DNA of 64,000 nucleotides from UBA964 sp031382085 (lineage in GTDB: Bacteria > Pseudomonadota > Gammaproteobacteria > Steroidobacterales > Steroidobacteraceae): NCBI GenBank assembly GCA_031382085.1, contig JANMYM010000015.1, positions 98,398 through 162,397 of the forward strand. The letters run 5' to 3'. The notes under the pieces were generated by a model. That model saw only the letters and a list, made by a program, of their open reading frames with translations, had not been told where the DNA came from and made no database searches. The translations under genes were made by a program, and so were the position numbers. Shown here one piece after another: positions 54,985 to 64,000 of the stretch. Positions within the stretch are counted from its first letter, which is position 1; the number at the start of each line of letters is the position of its first letter.

Positions 54985-56501
54985 GGCCCGGCGGCCGGAC
55001 TCGGCGCTCCGCTGGCGGTCGGTTGACGCAGCTGCCGTGGACAACGATCATCAATCCTTATGCGCCGATGGAGGTGTTGTCCGCCGATCAGGTTGAGGCA
55101 ATTCATCTGACGTCGTTGCGCATACTCGAGGAAATCGGCATCGAACTGATGTCGCCGGGCGCCCGCAGCGCGCTGCGGACGTCAGGCGCCGAGGTCAACG
55201 AGGAGAGCGGCAACGTCCGCCTCGATCGTTCGCTGGTAGAGCGGGCCCTGGCCACGGTGCCAGCATCTTTCACGCTGACCTCGCGCAACCCGGCCAAGCA
55301 GCTTGTGTTAGGCGGCCGGAACATGGCGTTCGGGCTGGTCGCCGGACCGCCCTTTGTGCACGACTGTGAACGCGGCCGCCGTTCCGGAAATTTCCGAGAC
55401 TACTGCGACTTCATCCGCCTGGCGCAGTATTTCAACGCTATCCACGTGCTTGGCAACCAGGTCTGCGCGCCGGTGGAACTGCCGGCCAACTCGCGTCACC
55501 TGGACGCGTACCGGGCTAACCTCGTGTATACGGATCTGGCGTATCACTGCACCGCCATCGGCGCAGGACGCGCCCGCGACGGCATCGAGATGATGGCCAT
55601 TTCACGAGGCCTGTCGCTCCCGCAGATGGCTGAGAGTCCCGGCGTCATCACCATCATCTCGGTCAACAGCCCGCGCCGGTTTGACGAAGCCATGGCGGAT
55701 GGACTCATGATGATGGCGCAGCACGGGCAGCCGGTGGTGGTCACGCCGTTTACACTGATGGGTGCGATGGCGCCCGTGTCGCTGGCCGCTGCGCTGGCAC
55801 AACAAAATGCGGAAGTTCTTTTTGGCCTGACGCTCGCGCAGGCCGTGCGGCCCGGGACGCCGGTCATGTACGGCGCGTTCACGTCCAACGTCGACATGCG
55901 CTCCGGCGCGCCGGCTTTCGGTACGCCGGAGAATGCCAAAGCGAATGTGGCCAGCGGTCAGCTGGCGCGCCGCTACAACATCCCGTACCGCACCTCGAAT
56001 GCCAGCGCCTCCAACGCCGCCGACGCCCAGGGCGTATACGAAACGGAAATGTCCTTGTGGGGCGCGGTCCTCGGGCACGGTAATCTCGTGTACCACGCGG
56101 CCGGCTGGCAGGAAGGCGGCCTGACAGCCTCATTCGAAAAGCTGGTGTTAGATGTCGAGATGCTGCAGCTGATGATGGAATTCCTGAAGCCGATCGTGGT
56201 CAACGAAGCGGAGCTGGGATTCGAAGCGCAGCTGCAGGTCGCGCCCGGTGGACACTTCTTCGGCGCCGCGCACACCATGGACCGCTATGAACATGCGTTT
56301 TATCAGCCTCTGGTGTCAAACTGGCAGAATTACGAGAACTGGCAGCTGGGCGGCGGCAAGGACGCTACACAGCGCGCAACAGATATCTGGAAACGAGCCT
56401 TGTACGAATACGAACAGCCGCCCCTTGACGCTGCCATCGTCGAAGCGCTGGATGCATTTATAGCGCGCCGGCGCTCAGCGATCGGCGGCGGTGAACCCTA
56501 G
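54981..56501 (+). CDS. Trimethylamine methyltransferase MttB-family protein (non-pyrrolysine, possible glycine betaine methyltransferase)
   Basis: 506-aa TIM-barrel methyltransferase. The N-terminal LTQLPWTTIINPYAPMEVLS, EEIGIELMSPGARSAL and the central TPFTLMGAMAPVSLAAAL are MttB-family features. No amber codon is read through, so it belongs to the non-pyrrolysine group that includes glycine betaine:corrinoid methyltransferases. The conserved N-terminal block has no ATG before it. A TTG at 54981 overlaps the stop of the decayed hydrolase frame (TTGA) and is the best start; ATG 55066 would cut conserved sequence. No corrinoid protein lies nearby. It precedes soxB by 15 bp. Confidence 0.83.
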   Translation: MRPGGRTRRSAGGRLTQLPWTTIINPYAPMEVLSADQVEAIHLTSLRILEEIGIELMSPGARSALRTSGAEVNEESGNVRLDRSLVERALATVPASFTLTSRNPAKQLVLGGRNMAFGLVAGPPFVHDCERGRRSGNFRDYCDFIRLAQYFNAIHVLGNQVCAPVELPANSRHLDAYRANLVYTDLAYHCTAIGAGRARDGIEMMAISRGLSLPQMAESPGVITIISVNSPRRFDEAMADGLMMMAQHGQPVVVTPFTLMGAMAPVSLAAALAQQNAEVLFGLTLAQAVRPGTPVMYGAFTSNVDMRSGAPAFGTPENAKANVASGQLARRYNIPYRTSNASASNAADAQGVYETEMSLWGAVLGHGNLVYHAAGWQEGGLTASFEKLVLDVEMLQLMMEFLKPIVVNEAELGFEAQLQVAPGGHFFGAAHTMDRYEHAFYQPLVSNWQNYENWQLGGGKDATQRATDIWKRALYEYEQPPLDAAIVEALDAFIARRRSAIGGGEP

Positions 56502-56516
56502 AGCCATTTTTTAAGC

Positions 56517-57767
56517 ATGCGTTATTCTGTTTTCAGGTTGCTGGCCGAGGCGGCGCGCGGCAATCGACACTGGCAACCGACATGGCGCAATGCCGAGCCG
56601 CGCAAGGGCTACGATGCCGTCATTGTGGGGGGCGGAGGCCACGGCCTTGCGACGGCCTATTACCTCGCCAGGAATCACGGCCTGGCAAACATCGCAGTTC
56701 TGGAGAAAGGCTGGATCGGCAGCGGCAATGTCGGCCGCAACACCACCATCATCCGCTCGAACTACCTGCTGCCTGGCAACACACCCTTTTACGAGTGGTC
56801 GCTCAAACTCTGGGAAGGCCTGGAGCAGGACATTAATTACAATGCCATGGTCAGCCAGCGCGGTGTGCTGAATCTCATTCACAGCGACGCGCAGCGCGAT
56901 GCTGATGCGCGTCGCGGCAATGCCATGCGGCTGCACGGCGTCGATGCCGAACTCCTGGATGTGGCCGGCGTACGCCGGCTCGCACCATTTCTTGATTTCG
57001 ACAACGCGCGATTTCCGATTCGCGGCGGCTTGCTGCAACGGCGTGGAGGCACGGTGCGACATGACGCGGTGGCCTGGGGCTATGCGCGTGCGGCCGATAA
57101 GTTGGGCGTCGACATCGTGCAAAATTGCGAAGTCACCGATATTCGTCGCGAGCGCGGCGCCGTCGTCGGTGTTGAAACCACGCGCGGTTTCATCGCCGCG
57201 CGCAAAGTGGGCCTCGTCTGCGCCGGCAACTCGTCCCGGGTCGCGGCGTTAGCAGGTCTGCGCCTGCCCATCGAGAGCCATGTGCTACAGGCTTTCGTGA
57301 CCGAAGGCCTGAAACCAGTGCTGCCCGGCGTTATCACCTTCGGTGCAGGACATTTCTATGTCAGCCAGTCCGACAAGGGCGGCCTGGTGTTCGGCGGTGA
57401 CATCGACGGCTACAACACCTACGCGCAACGCGGCAGCCTCCCCACGGTAGAGGACGTCTGCGAAGGTGGTATGGCGCTCATGCCGATGCTGGGGCGCGTA
57501 CGCCTGCTGCGCTCCTGGGGCGGCCTCATGGACATGTCGATGGACGGCTCGCCCATCATCGATCGCACGCCGGTCGATGGACTGTATCTGAACGCCGGCT
57601 GGTGTTATGGCGGCTTCAAGGCGACGCCCGCCTCCGGCTGGTGCTTTGCACACCTGTTAGCTCATGACGCGTCGCATCCGCTCGCGGCCGCCTACCGACT
57701 CGACCGGTTCCAGACCGGGCACCTGATCGATGAAAAGGGTCGCGGCCCGTACCCTAACAAACACTGA
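56517..57767 (+). CDS. soxB: Sarcosine oxidase subunit beta
   Basis: 416-aa subunit that holds the FAD site where sarcosine is oxidised. FAD motif VIVGGGGHGLATAYYLARNHG, GWIGSGNVGRNTTIIRSNYL with the flavin-attachment region, and C-terminal GWCYGGFKATPASGWCFAHL are typical of heterotetrameric sarcosine oxidase. Length is normal. It opens the soxBDAG order, five bases before soxD. Confidence 0.97.
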   Translation: MRYSVFRLLAEAARGNRHWQPTWRNAEPRKGYDAVIVGGGGHGLATAYYLARNHGLANIAVLEKGWIGSGNVGRNTTIIRSNYLLPGNTPFYEWSLKLWEGLEQDINYNAMVSQRGVLNLIHSDAQRDADARRGNAMRLHGVDAELLDVAGVRRLAPFLDFDNARFPIRGGLLQRRGGTVRHDAVAWGYARAADKLGVDIVQNCEVTDIRRERGAVVGVETTRGFIAARKVGLVCAGNSSRVAALAGLRLPIESHVLQAFVTEGLKPVLPGVITFGAGHFYVSQSDKGGLVFGGDIDGYNTYAQRGSLPTVEDVCEGGMALMPMLGRVRLLRSWGGLMDMSMDGSPIIDRTPVDGLYLNAGWCYGGFKATPASGWCFAHLLAHDASHPLAAAYRLDRFQTGHLIDEKGRGPYPNKH

Positions 57768-57772
57768 CGAAG

Positions 57773-58036
57773 ATGCGCATCAATTGCCCCTACTGCGGCC
57801 CGCGCGGCCATGACGAATTCCTCTACGGCGGTGACGCCACGCGCCAGCGCCCGGATCCGGCCACGCCCGACGCCGAAGCCGCGTTTTGCGACTATATCTA
57901 TCTGCGTGACAATCCGGATGGCGCTCATCGCGAACTGTGGTTCCACGCCTCCGGCTGCCACGCCTGGTTGACGGTAGAGCGCGATACCCGGACCCAGGTC
58001 ATTGGCGCAGTTGTTCCGGCGCGGAGCCGCACTTGA
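57773..58036 (+). CDS. soxD: Sarcosine oxidase subunit delta
   Basis: 87-aa zinc-binding subunit. Cys pair in INCPYCGPRGHDEF and the His/Cys of WFHASGCHAWLTVERDT supply the metal ligands seen in this family. The stop codon overlaps the TTG start of soxA (TTGA), consistent with translational coupling. Confidence 0.95.
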   Translation: MRINCPYCGPRGHDEFLYGGDATRQRPDPATPDAEAAFCDYIYLRDNPDGAHRELWFHASGCHAWLTVERDTRTQVIGAVVPARSRT

Positions 58037-61000
58037 CCGTACCTCACCCAGCCGGGCAACCGGCGCGACTGGTTCGCAGCGGTCTCATTGATCGCAGCCA
58101 GCCGCTGCGCTTCTCCTTCGACGGCCGGGATCTCACGGGCTATGCAGGGGACACTCTGGCCTCGGCGCTGCTGGCTAACGAAATTCACCTGGTAGGACGA
58201 TCGTTCAAGTATCACCGGCCGCGCGGCATCCTCTCGGCCGGACCCGAAGAACCCAATGCACTGGTCGAACTGCGCAACGGCGCACGGCGCGAAGCTAACA
58301 CCCGGGCCACGGTCACGGAACTTTACGACGGTCTTGAGGCGCGAAGCCAGAATCGCTGGCCCTCGTTGCGTTTTGATGCACGGGCAGTGAATGGTCTGTT
58401 CGCACCCTTGCTGGCGGCGGGTTTTTACTACAAGACCTTCATGTGGCCGGCGGCATTCTGGGAAAAGATCTATGAGCCGCTGATTCGGCGCTCGGCGGGT
58501 CTCGGCACCATGGCATCCGCGCCCGATCCCGACACGTACGAGAAATCCTCGACGTTCTGCGATGTGCTGGTGATCGGCGCCGGGCCTGCAGGGCTGATGG
58601 CGGCGCTCACGGCGGCGCGCAGCGGTGCACGCGTGCTGCTGGCGGACGAGGATTTTCGCTTCGGAGGCCGGTGCCTCAGCGAGCAGCGCCACATCGGCGA
58701 TCTACCGGCACAGGAATGGACCGCGACCGTAATCGCAGAACTGGCGTCAAACCCGGACGTCATGCTTTTGCCGCGCACCACGGTATTCGGCAGCTACGAT
58801 CACGGCGTTTTCGCCGCACTGCAGCGCGTCAACGATCATTTGCCAGTCCCGCCGCAGTTCGAGCCGCGTCAGCGACTTTGGCGCATCGTCGCGCGGCGCA
58901 CGGTTCTCGCAGCCGGCGCGATCGAAAGGCCGCTGCTGTTCGGCGACAACGACCGGCCCGGTGTCATGTTAGCCGGTGCGGTGCGCAGCTTCATCAATCG
59001 ATTCGCGGTCAGTCCGGGCCGGCGCGCCGTCGTGTTCACGGACAACGACGATGCCTGGTCGACCGTGGCTGACTTGCAGGCCGCCGGCGCAGAGGTTCTC
59101 GCCGTCGTTGATTCCCGCGACGGTGCGATGGACGCGAACCGGCTGCGTTCTGTTAGTAACATCTCTGTCAGAAACACAGACGCGATCAATGGCGTCGTTC
59201 GTCGCGCGTCAGGCGGACGCGCCCTTCAGGCTGTCGAGGTGGTTTCCAATGAAGGCCAACTGCAGCGCATCGAATGCGACCTGCTGGCGGTATCGGGTGG
59301 CTGGACTCCGACCCTGCACCTGAGTTCGTATCTGGGCGCGCGGCCGCGCTGGGACGCCGATCGTGCGATCTTCATACCGGATCAGCTGCCGGCGGGCATG
59401 GCGGTAGCCGGCGCAGCTAACGGTGAATTCACGACACGCGCAGCTCTCAACGCCGGCTACCGCGAGGGCCAGACGGCGGCGCAGGCGCTCGGTCTGTCGC
59501 CCGCGCAGTTTGCGTTGCCATCCACTCCGGACGAATCGGCAGCGCGGCAAGCGCTATGGCGCGTGCCCAATACCCGCGGAAAATGCTTCGTCGATTTTCA
59601 GAACGACGTGACCACGGCCGACATCGAGCTGGCGCAGCGCGAAGGTTTCAATTCCGCCGAACACCTGAAGCGTTACACGACCCTGGGAATGGCGACTGAT
59701 CAGGGCAAGACATCGGCGCTCAACGCGCTTGCCTTGTTAGCTGAGCAGACGGCCAGGCCCATCGGCAGCGTTGGCACAACGACCTTTCGCCCGCCATACA
59801 CGCCGGTCCCCATGGGTGCACTGGCGGGCCACCATCGTGGCCGGGATTTCCGTCCGGTGCGATTGCCGCCCTCGCATGCCTGGGCAAAGGAACAGCACGC
59901 GGTCTTTGTAGAAACAGGCGCATGGCTCCGGGCCCAGTATTTTCCGCGGACCGGGGAAAGCGACTGGTTGCAGTCAACCATCCGGGAAGTGACGGCAGTC
60001 CGATCGACAGTCGGCATTTGCGATGTGTCGACCCTGGGCAAGATCGAGTTGCAGGGGCCGGACTCGCTGCAATTCCTCGAGCGCCTGTATGCCAACGGCT
60101 GGCAGACGCTCGCCGTGGGTCGCGCGCGTTACGGCCTGATGTTGCGCGAAGACGGCATCGTGATGGATGACGGCACGGTCGCCCGTCTCGCCGACCAGCA
60201 CTATTTCATGACGACCACCACCGCGAACGCAGTCGATGTCTATCAGCACATGCAGTATTGCCACCAGGTGCTGTGGCCGGATCTCGATGTGCAGTTCGTC
60301 TCGGTGTCGGAACAATGGGCGCAGTTCGCGATCGCCGGCCCACGCGCGCGCGCGCTGCTGCAGAGGATCCTGGACCCCGGGCAGGATATCTCGAATTCGA
60401 CCGTCCCCTACCTCGCCGCTGCTAACGTGACACTGGCTGACGGACGCCGCGCACGCCTGTTTCGAATATCATTCTCGGGCGAGCTGGCTTACGAACTGGC
60501 GGTCCCGGCGCGATCGGGGGATGCGGTGATACGCCAGTTGTTCGCAGCAGGCGCCGATCTGGGCGTGATCGCTTACGGACTCGAAGCCCTCGGGGTCATG
60601 CGCATCGAAAAAGGCCATGTCGCAGGCAATGAACTGAACGGTCGCACGACCGCGCAGCAGCTCGGTCTGGGGCGCATGCTGTCCACGAAAAAAGACTATA
60701 TCGGCGCGGTGATGTCGCGCCGCGCAAGCCTGCAGGAACCGGCAGGCCCGCAGCTTGTCGGGCTGAAACCTGTCGACCGCGCGTTGCGGCTTGCAAGTGG
60801 CGCGCATTTCCTGCCCGTCGGCAGCCCCGTCACAGCTGCTAACGAACAGGGCTATGTGACTTCGGCCGCCTATTCGCCCACGCTGGGCCACTGGGTCGGG
60901 CTGGGTTTCCTGGCTAACGGCCGCCAGCGCCATGGCGAACGCCTGCGCGTCTGCGACCCGCTGCGTAATCGCGAGACCTTGGTCGACATTTGCGACCCGG

Positions 61001-61038
61001 TATTTATCGACCCACAGGGAGAGCGGCTTCGTGGCTGA
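58033..61038 (+). CDS. soxA: Sarcosine oxidase subunit alpha
   Basis: 1001-aa subunit. Order of domains: N-terminal ferredoxin-like segment without cysteines (FDGRDLTGYAGDTLASALLA), NAD-binding Rossmann (VLVIGAGPAGLMAALTAARSG near residue 177), a second FAD/NAD block around GAIERPLLFGDNDRPGVML, the linker GKCFVDFQNDVTTADIELA, and a C-terminal GcvT-like tetrahydrofolate domain from about residue 620 (STVGICDVSTLGKIELQGPD). TTG at 58033 overlaps the soxD stop. The product is methylene-THF plus glycine with soxBDG. Confidence 0.96.
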   Translation: MTVPHPAGQPARLVRSGLIDRSQPLRFSFDGRDLTGYAGDTLASALLANEIHLVGRSFKYHRPRGILSAGPEEPNALVELRNGARREANTRATVTELYDGLEARSQNRWPSLRFDARAVNGLFAPLLAAGFYYKTFMWPAAFWEKIYEPLIRRSAGLGTMASAPDPDTYEKSSTFCDVLVIGAGPAGLMAALTAARSGARVLLADEDFRFGGRCLSEQRHIGDLPAQEWTATVIAELASNPDVMLLPRTTVFGSYDHGVFAALQRVNDHLPVPPQFEPRQRLWRIVARRTVLAAGAIERPLLFGDNDRPGVMLAGAVRSFINRFAVSPGRRAVVFTDNDDAWSTVADLQAAGAEVLAVVDSRDGAMDANRLRSVSNISVRNTDAINGVVRRASGGRALQAVEVVSNEGQLQRIECDLLAVSGGWTPTLHLSSYLGARPRWDADRAIFIPDQLPAGMAVAGAANGEFTTRAALNAGYREGQTAAQALGLSPAQFALPSTPDESAARQALWRVPNTRGKCFVDFQNDVTTADIELAQREGFNSAEHLKRYTTLGMATDQGKTSALNALALLAEQTARPIGSVGTTTFRPPYTPVPMGALAGHHRGRDFRPVRLPPSHAWAKEQHAVFVETGAWLRAQYFPRTGESDWLQSTIREVTAVRSTVGICDVSTLGKIELQGPDSLQFLERLYANGWQTLAVGRARYGLMLREDGIVMDDGTVARLADQHYFMTTTTANAVDVYQHMQYCHQVLWPDLDVQFVSVSEQWAQFAIAGPRARALLQRILDPGQDISNSTVPYLAAANVTLADGRRARLFRISFSGELAYELAVPARSGDAVIRQLFAAGADLGVIAYGLEALGVMRIEKGHVAGNELNGRTTAQQLGLGRMLSTKKDYIGAVMSRRASLQEPAGPQLVGLKPVDRALRLASGAHFLPVGSPVTAANEQGYVTSAAYSPTLGHWVGLGFLANGRQRHGERLRVCDPLRNRETLVDICDPVFIDPQGERLRG

Positions 61039-61621
61039 TGCAGACGCGTTTGCCTTCACCCCGGGCCGCATTGGCAGGCTCGGCGGTCCGCCAGGCCTGG
61101 TAGTGCGCGAACACACCTGCGGACTGCTCGCGAGCATGATTGCGAGGCCCGGTCAGACCCCGACCTTGTCCGCCGCCACCGAGCGCGCGTTCGGAGTCCC
61201 GCTGCCATTGACGCCACGCTTTGTGTCCCGCCAGGGTGTTAGCTTCATCTGGTCGGGGCCCGGGCACTGGTTGATCGAGTCCACGTCTGCTGCCATCGGC
61301 ATGGACGGTCTGCTAACAAGCGTGGCCGGCATGGCTGCCGTATTTGAACAGACCGACAGTCGCGTGGTGCTGGAGGTCGTCGGTCCCAGGGTCCGTGATG
61401 TGCTGGCCAAGGGCCTGCCCATCGACCTGCACCCAGCCAGTTTCCAGGTCGGCCACGTTGCACTGACATCTGCCAGTCACATCGGGGTGCAACTTTGGCA
61501 GACTGCGGTCGACCCGGTTTACAGAATTGCCGTCGCCCGCAGTTTTTTCACAAGCTTCTGGCACTGGCTGGCGACGTCGGCCAGCGAGTATGGATGTGCG
61601 ATCATCGCGCCTGATTATTAG
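61031..61621 (+). CDS. soxG: Sarcosine oxidase subunit gamma
   Basis: 196-aa subunit with a GcvT-like fold. Start is GTG at 61031 (the stop of soxA overlaps by eight bases). Features GVSFIWSGPGHWLIEST, VFEQTDSRVVLEVVGPRVRDVLAKG and DLHPASFQVGHVALTSASHIGV match SoxG. It completes the soxBDAG complex. A 37-bp gap separates it from the regulator. Confidence 0.95.
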   Translation: MADADAFAFTPGRIGRLGGPPGLVVREHTCGLLASMIARPGQTPTLSAATERAFGVPLPLTPRFVSRQGVSFIWSGPGHWLIESTSAAIGMDGLLTSVAGMAAVFEQTDSRVVLEVVGPRVRDVLAKGLPIDLHPASFQVGHVALTSASHIGVQLWQTAVDPVYRIAVARSFFTSFWHWLATSASEYGCAIIAPDY

Positions 61622-61658
61622 TCGTTGTATAAACTCGACATTACGATGGCGATCTGTC
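61622..61658 (+). promoter_or_regulatory. Possible promoter of the GbdR-like regulator
   Basis: TATAAA at 61628-61633 follows TTG and lies 26 bp before the ATG at 61659. It is a fair -10 box in this GC-rich DNA. No matching -35 box is evident. The region also holds the end of the sox operon, and no terminator hairpin is seen. Confidence 0.35.
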
Positions 61659-62668
61659 ATGAAGGCAATTGAAATCAGTGCCGCCCGTCTCGGACCAATC
61701 CGTCTCGCCTTTTTACTGGCGCCGCAGTTTCCGATGCTGGCGTTTGCATCGGCCGTTGAACCGCTAGGGGCGGCCAATCGGCTGAGCGAGCGCCAGTTGT
61801 TCGAATGGCGCCTGAGTTCCGTCGATGGCGGCCCGCCATGGCGAGCTATGCTGTCCCGATCGCGGCCCATGAACCGCTTGAGCAGCTGGCCAAGGTGGAC
61901 ATCGTGGTGGTTTGCGCGGGACTCGAGCCGTTGCAATTCGGGCGCAACCACAAGATCCATCATCACCTGCGACGATTTGCCCGCCATGGTGCCCTGGTTG
62001 GCGCCATCAGCTCCGGAGCATTTGTTCTCGCCGACGCCGGCGTGCTGGCCGGGCGCCGCATGACCGTGCATTGGGAATACGCGGACCTGTTCCGCTCCCG
62101 CTACCCGACCCTGAAGCTGAGCCGCGACCTCTATGTCTTCGATCGCGATGTCTTTACCTGCTCTGGCGGCACCACGGCGCTCGACATGATGCTGCATTTT
62201 GTCAGCGAAGCCTGCGGCCCCAAGCTCGCACTGGCCGTGGCGGAGCAGTTCATTCATCCGCGCATCCGACGCGAGGAAGAAGAACAGCGCACTGAAATCC
62301 AGGCGCGCTACGCGATCGACAGTCCGCGGCTGGTGCAGATTGTCGAAATGATGGAAGCAGCGCTGGAGGTGCCGCTGCCGATGCGCGACATCGCGCAGCG
62401 GGTCGGCATTTCGGCCCGCCAGGTCGAGCGCCTGTTCCGCGAACAGTTGGGGGTTTGGCCGACGACGTTCTACCTGCAGCGACGCCTCGAACGGGCCAAG
62501 GCGCTGCTGCGGCAGACGCTGCATCCGATCCGCGAGGCAGCGGTCGAGTGCGGCTTTGGCTCGACTGCGCATCTCAGTCACGCCTACAAGAAGGTGTTTG
62601 GACTGGCGCCGACCCAGGAGCGGCTGCGCGCCGCCAGTCGGCCGGCAAGGCCTGTGGTCACTCAGTGA
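61659..62668 (+). pseudogene. GbdR/GlxA-family AraC regulator with frame disruption
   Basis: The first frame from ATG 61659 gives IRLAFLLAPQFPMLAFASAV, SERQLFEWRLSSVDGGPP, then loses sense near 61830-61845. From there the next frame continues MASYAVPIAAHEPLEQLAKVD and runs to the stop at 62668. The N-terminal half is a DJ-1/PfpI-like amidotransferase domain (SSGAFVLADAGVLAGRR, CSGGTTALDMMLHFV). The C-terminal half is an AraC helix-turn-helix (MRDIAQRVGISARQVERLF). Such proteins (GbdR, CdhR) control betaine/sarcosine genes. One frame change in a GC-rich stretch could be decay or sequencing error. Confidence 0.8.
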
Positions 62669-62675
62669 GGTATCC

Positions 62676-64000
62676 ATGCTAACAGATCTCGGCCTTGTCT
62701 CCTCCCTGTTAGTCGTGGCTCACTTGCTGCGCGCGGCAATTCCGTGGCTGTCGCGATACTTCATACCCACTGCCATGATCGCCGGCATTCTGGGCCTTAT
62801 TGCCGGGCCGGGCGGTTACGACTTGCTGCCGTTTTCACGCAACGCGAGCGGCGATCCGAATCTAACAAGCTATCCCGGCGTGCTGATCACGCTGCTGTTC
62901 GCGACGCTCCTCATGGGTCACCGCGAAGGCGGCTCCGCAAGGCAGGCCTTGCGCTCGAGCAGCACGTCGTTTCTTTTCAGCATGGGGTCTGAGCTCATGC
63001 AATACGGCGTGACGCTGTGCGTCGGGGTCGCGCTGGTCAGCTATGTCTTCATCGGCCTGCCAGCGGAATTCATACTCATGATGCCCGCCGGCTTTGCCGG
63101 TGGACACGGCACCGCGGCCGCCTATGCGGACGCGCTGCCCAACTGGCCCCCGGCACGCAGCGTGGGGTTCACGTTCGCCACCATCGGCATCCTCGCGGCC
63201 GTGTTCGGCGGCCTGATCCTGATCAATATTGCGCAGCGGTTCGGTTGGGTCGCGACCCAGAGAGCCGACGGACCGGCGGAAAGCACAGACCAGGCTACCT
63301 TCGTTCCGACCGCGTTCCAGGCGTCCCTCGGTCGCGCCACGGTCAACGGCATCGCGCTGGAACCACTCACCTGGCATTTCGCGCTGGTCTTCGCGGTCTA
63401 CGGGGCTGCTATGGCCATCCTCCCGAAACTGCGGGAACTGCTGCCGGCGAATTTCGTACTGCCCGCATTCGCGGTTGCCATGTTGCTGGGCTGGCTGCTG
63501 CAATCCCTGCTCAATGCCGCGCGCGTCGGGCAGTATGTCGATGCACAGGTCACCAACCGCATTGGTTCATTGATGTCGGACTTCCTGGTGGCATTTGGCA
63601 TTGCCTCGATCAACATCCAAATAGTCATCGACTACGCTGTGCCACTCGTGGTCTTTTCATTGTTAGGTCTGGCTTTGTCGGTGGCCTGGCTGCTGATCGT
63701 GGCGCCGCGCGTTTACAGCAAGCGCTGGTTTGAGCCGGGTATCTTTACCTATGGCTGGAATGTCGCGACGATCCCATTCGGTGTTGCGTTGCTGCGCATT
63801 GTCGATACGCGCTCCGACTCCACCGTACTTGCAGACTACGGTGTCGCATATATCGCGATCGGTCCTCTGGAGGCGCTGCTGTACACCATTGTGTTAGCAG
63901 CGCTGGCTTCGGGCTATCTGCTGCCGGTGGGAATTGCCCTGATTGTCCTGGCGGTGGCGATGGTGCTGATCGCAACTCGACGCCCGCGCGCTGCGCCCGC
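62676..64000 (+). CDS. gltS: Sodium/glutamate symporter (GltS family), partial
   Basis: At least 441 codons, running off the right edge without a stop. It is a polytopic membrane protein (about ten hydrophobic segments seen). YFIPTAMIAGILGLIAGPGG, MPAGFAGGHGTAAAY (the conserved Gly/His-rich GFAGGHGT re-entrant loop) and DFLVAFGIASINIQIVIDY are GltS-family features. GAGG lies seven bases before the ATG at 62676; the ATG is immediately followed by a CTAAC motif. The transported substrate may be an amino acid linked to the sox pathway, which is inference. Confidence 0.88.
   Translation, partial: MLTDLGLVSSLLVVAHLLRAAIPWLSRYFIPTAMIAGILGLIAGPGGYDLLPFSRNASGDPNLTSYPGVLITLLFATLLMGHREGGSARQALRSSSTSFLFSMGSELMQYGVTLCVGVALVSYVFIGLPAEFILMMPAGFAGGHGTAAAYADALPNWPPARSVGFTFATIGILAAVFGGLILINIAQRFGWVATQRADGPAESTDQATFVPTAFQASLGRATVNGIALEPLTWHFALVFAVYGAAMAILPKLRELLPANFVLPAFAVAMLLGWLLQSLLNAARVGQYVDAQVTNRIGSLMSDFLVAFGIASINIQIVIDYAVPLVVFSLLGLALSVAWLLIVAPRVYSKRWFEPGIFTYGWNVATIPFGVALLRIVDTRSDSTVLADYGVAYIAIGPLEALLYTIVLAALASGYLLPVGIALIVLAVAMVLIATRRPRAAP

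Overview
This 64-kb window is GC-rich (about 63-64 % by eye), densely coding DNA from a proteobacterium, most likely a gammaproteobacterium near the Xanthomonadales/Nevskiales/Steroidobacterales. The evidence is the order fabD-fabG-acpP-fabF-pabB-pabC-mltG-tmk-holB, a general secretion (Gsp) pseudopilin cluster, an AddA/AddB-type nuclease pair of the proteobacterial kind and a soxBDAG operon with a GbdR-like regulator. The exact lineage is inference. I see no rRNA, tRNA, CRISPR, insertion sequence or prophage.

Layout. (1) 1-7787, minus strand: fatty-acid synthesis, folate branch, cell-wall lytic transglycosylase, dTMP kinase and the start of holB. (2) 7860-13466, plus strand: gspG to gspN, the pseudopilin and inner-membrane half of a type II secretion system. 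(3) 13463-22821, minus strand: a broken small ORF, a pirin-like protein, addA, addB, an AlaA-type aminotransferase and a cupin protein with a His-rich tail. (4) 22835-35820, mostly minus: a small protein, a NicO-type metal exporter with a His-rich loop, an old-yellow-enzyme/TMADH-type flavoprotein, two glutathione S-transferases, a complete peptide-type ABC importer with embedded accessory genes, an MFS transporter and a HapK-like protein. (5) 35908-46320: rhodanese, ureidoglycolate-lyase-like protein, a second OYE/TMADH-type enzyme, ferredoxin-reductase-like protein, HIT protein, VOC protein and several FAD enzymes, which reads as catabolic accessory DNA. (6) 46321-51378: EF-G, an ABC-F ATPase and a fatty-acid desaturase. 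(7) 51381-54984: a cysteine-synthase pseudogene, a secreted BNR/sialidase-like protein and a decayed serine-hydrolase gene. (8) 54981-64000: an MttB-family methyltransferase, soxBDAG, a frame-disrupted GbdR-like regulator and a GltS-type symporter that runs off the edge. Region 8 looks like a route from a methylated amine (glycine betaine type) through sarcosine to glycine.

The most unusual signal is not a gene. The pentamer CTAAC/GTTAG occurs about 137 times by hand count, roughly once per 470 bp. The other CTAAN contexts together number about 20. It occurs in both orientations, in several reading frames and in intergenic DNA, so it behaves as a DNA-level motif. Its role is unknown. It could be recognised by a recombination, uptake, segregation or modification system.
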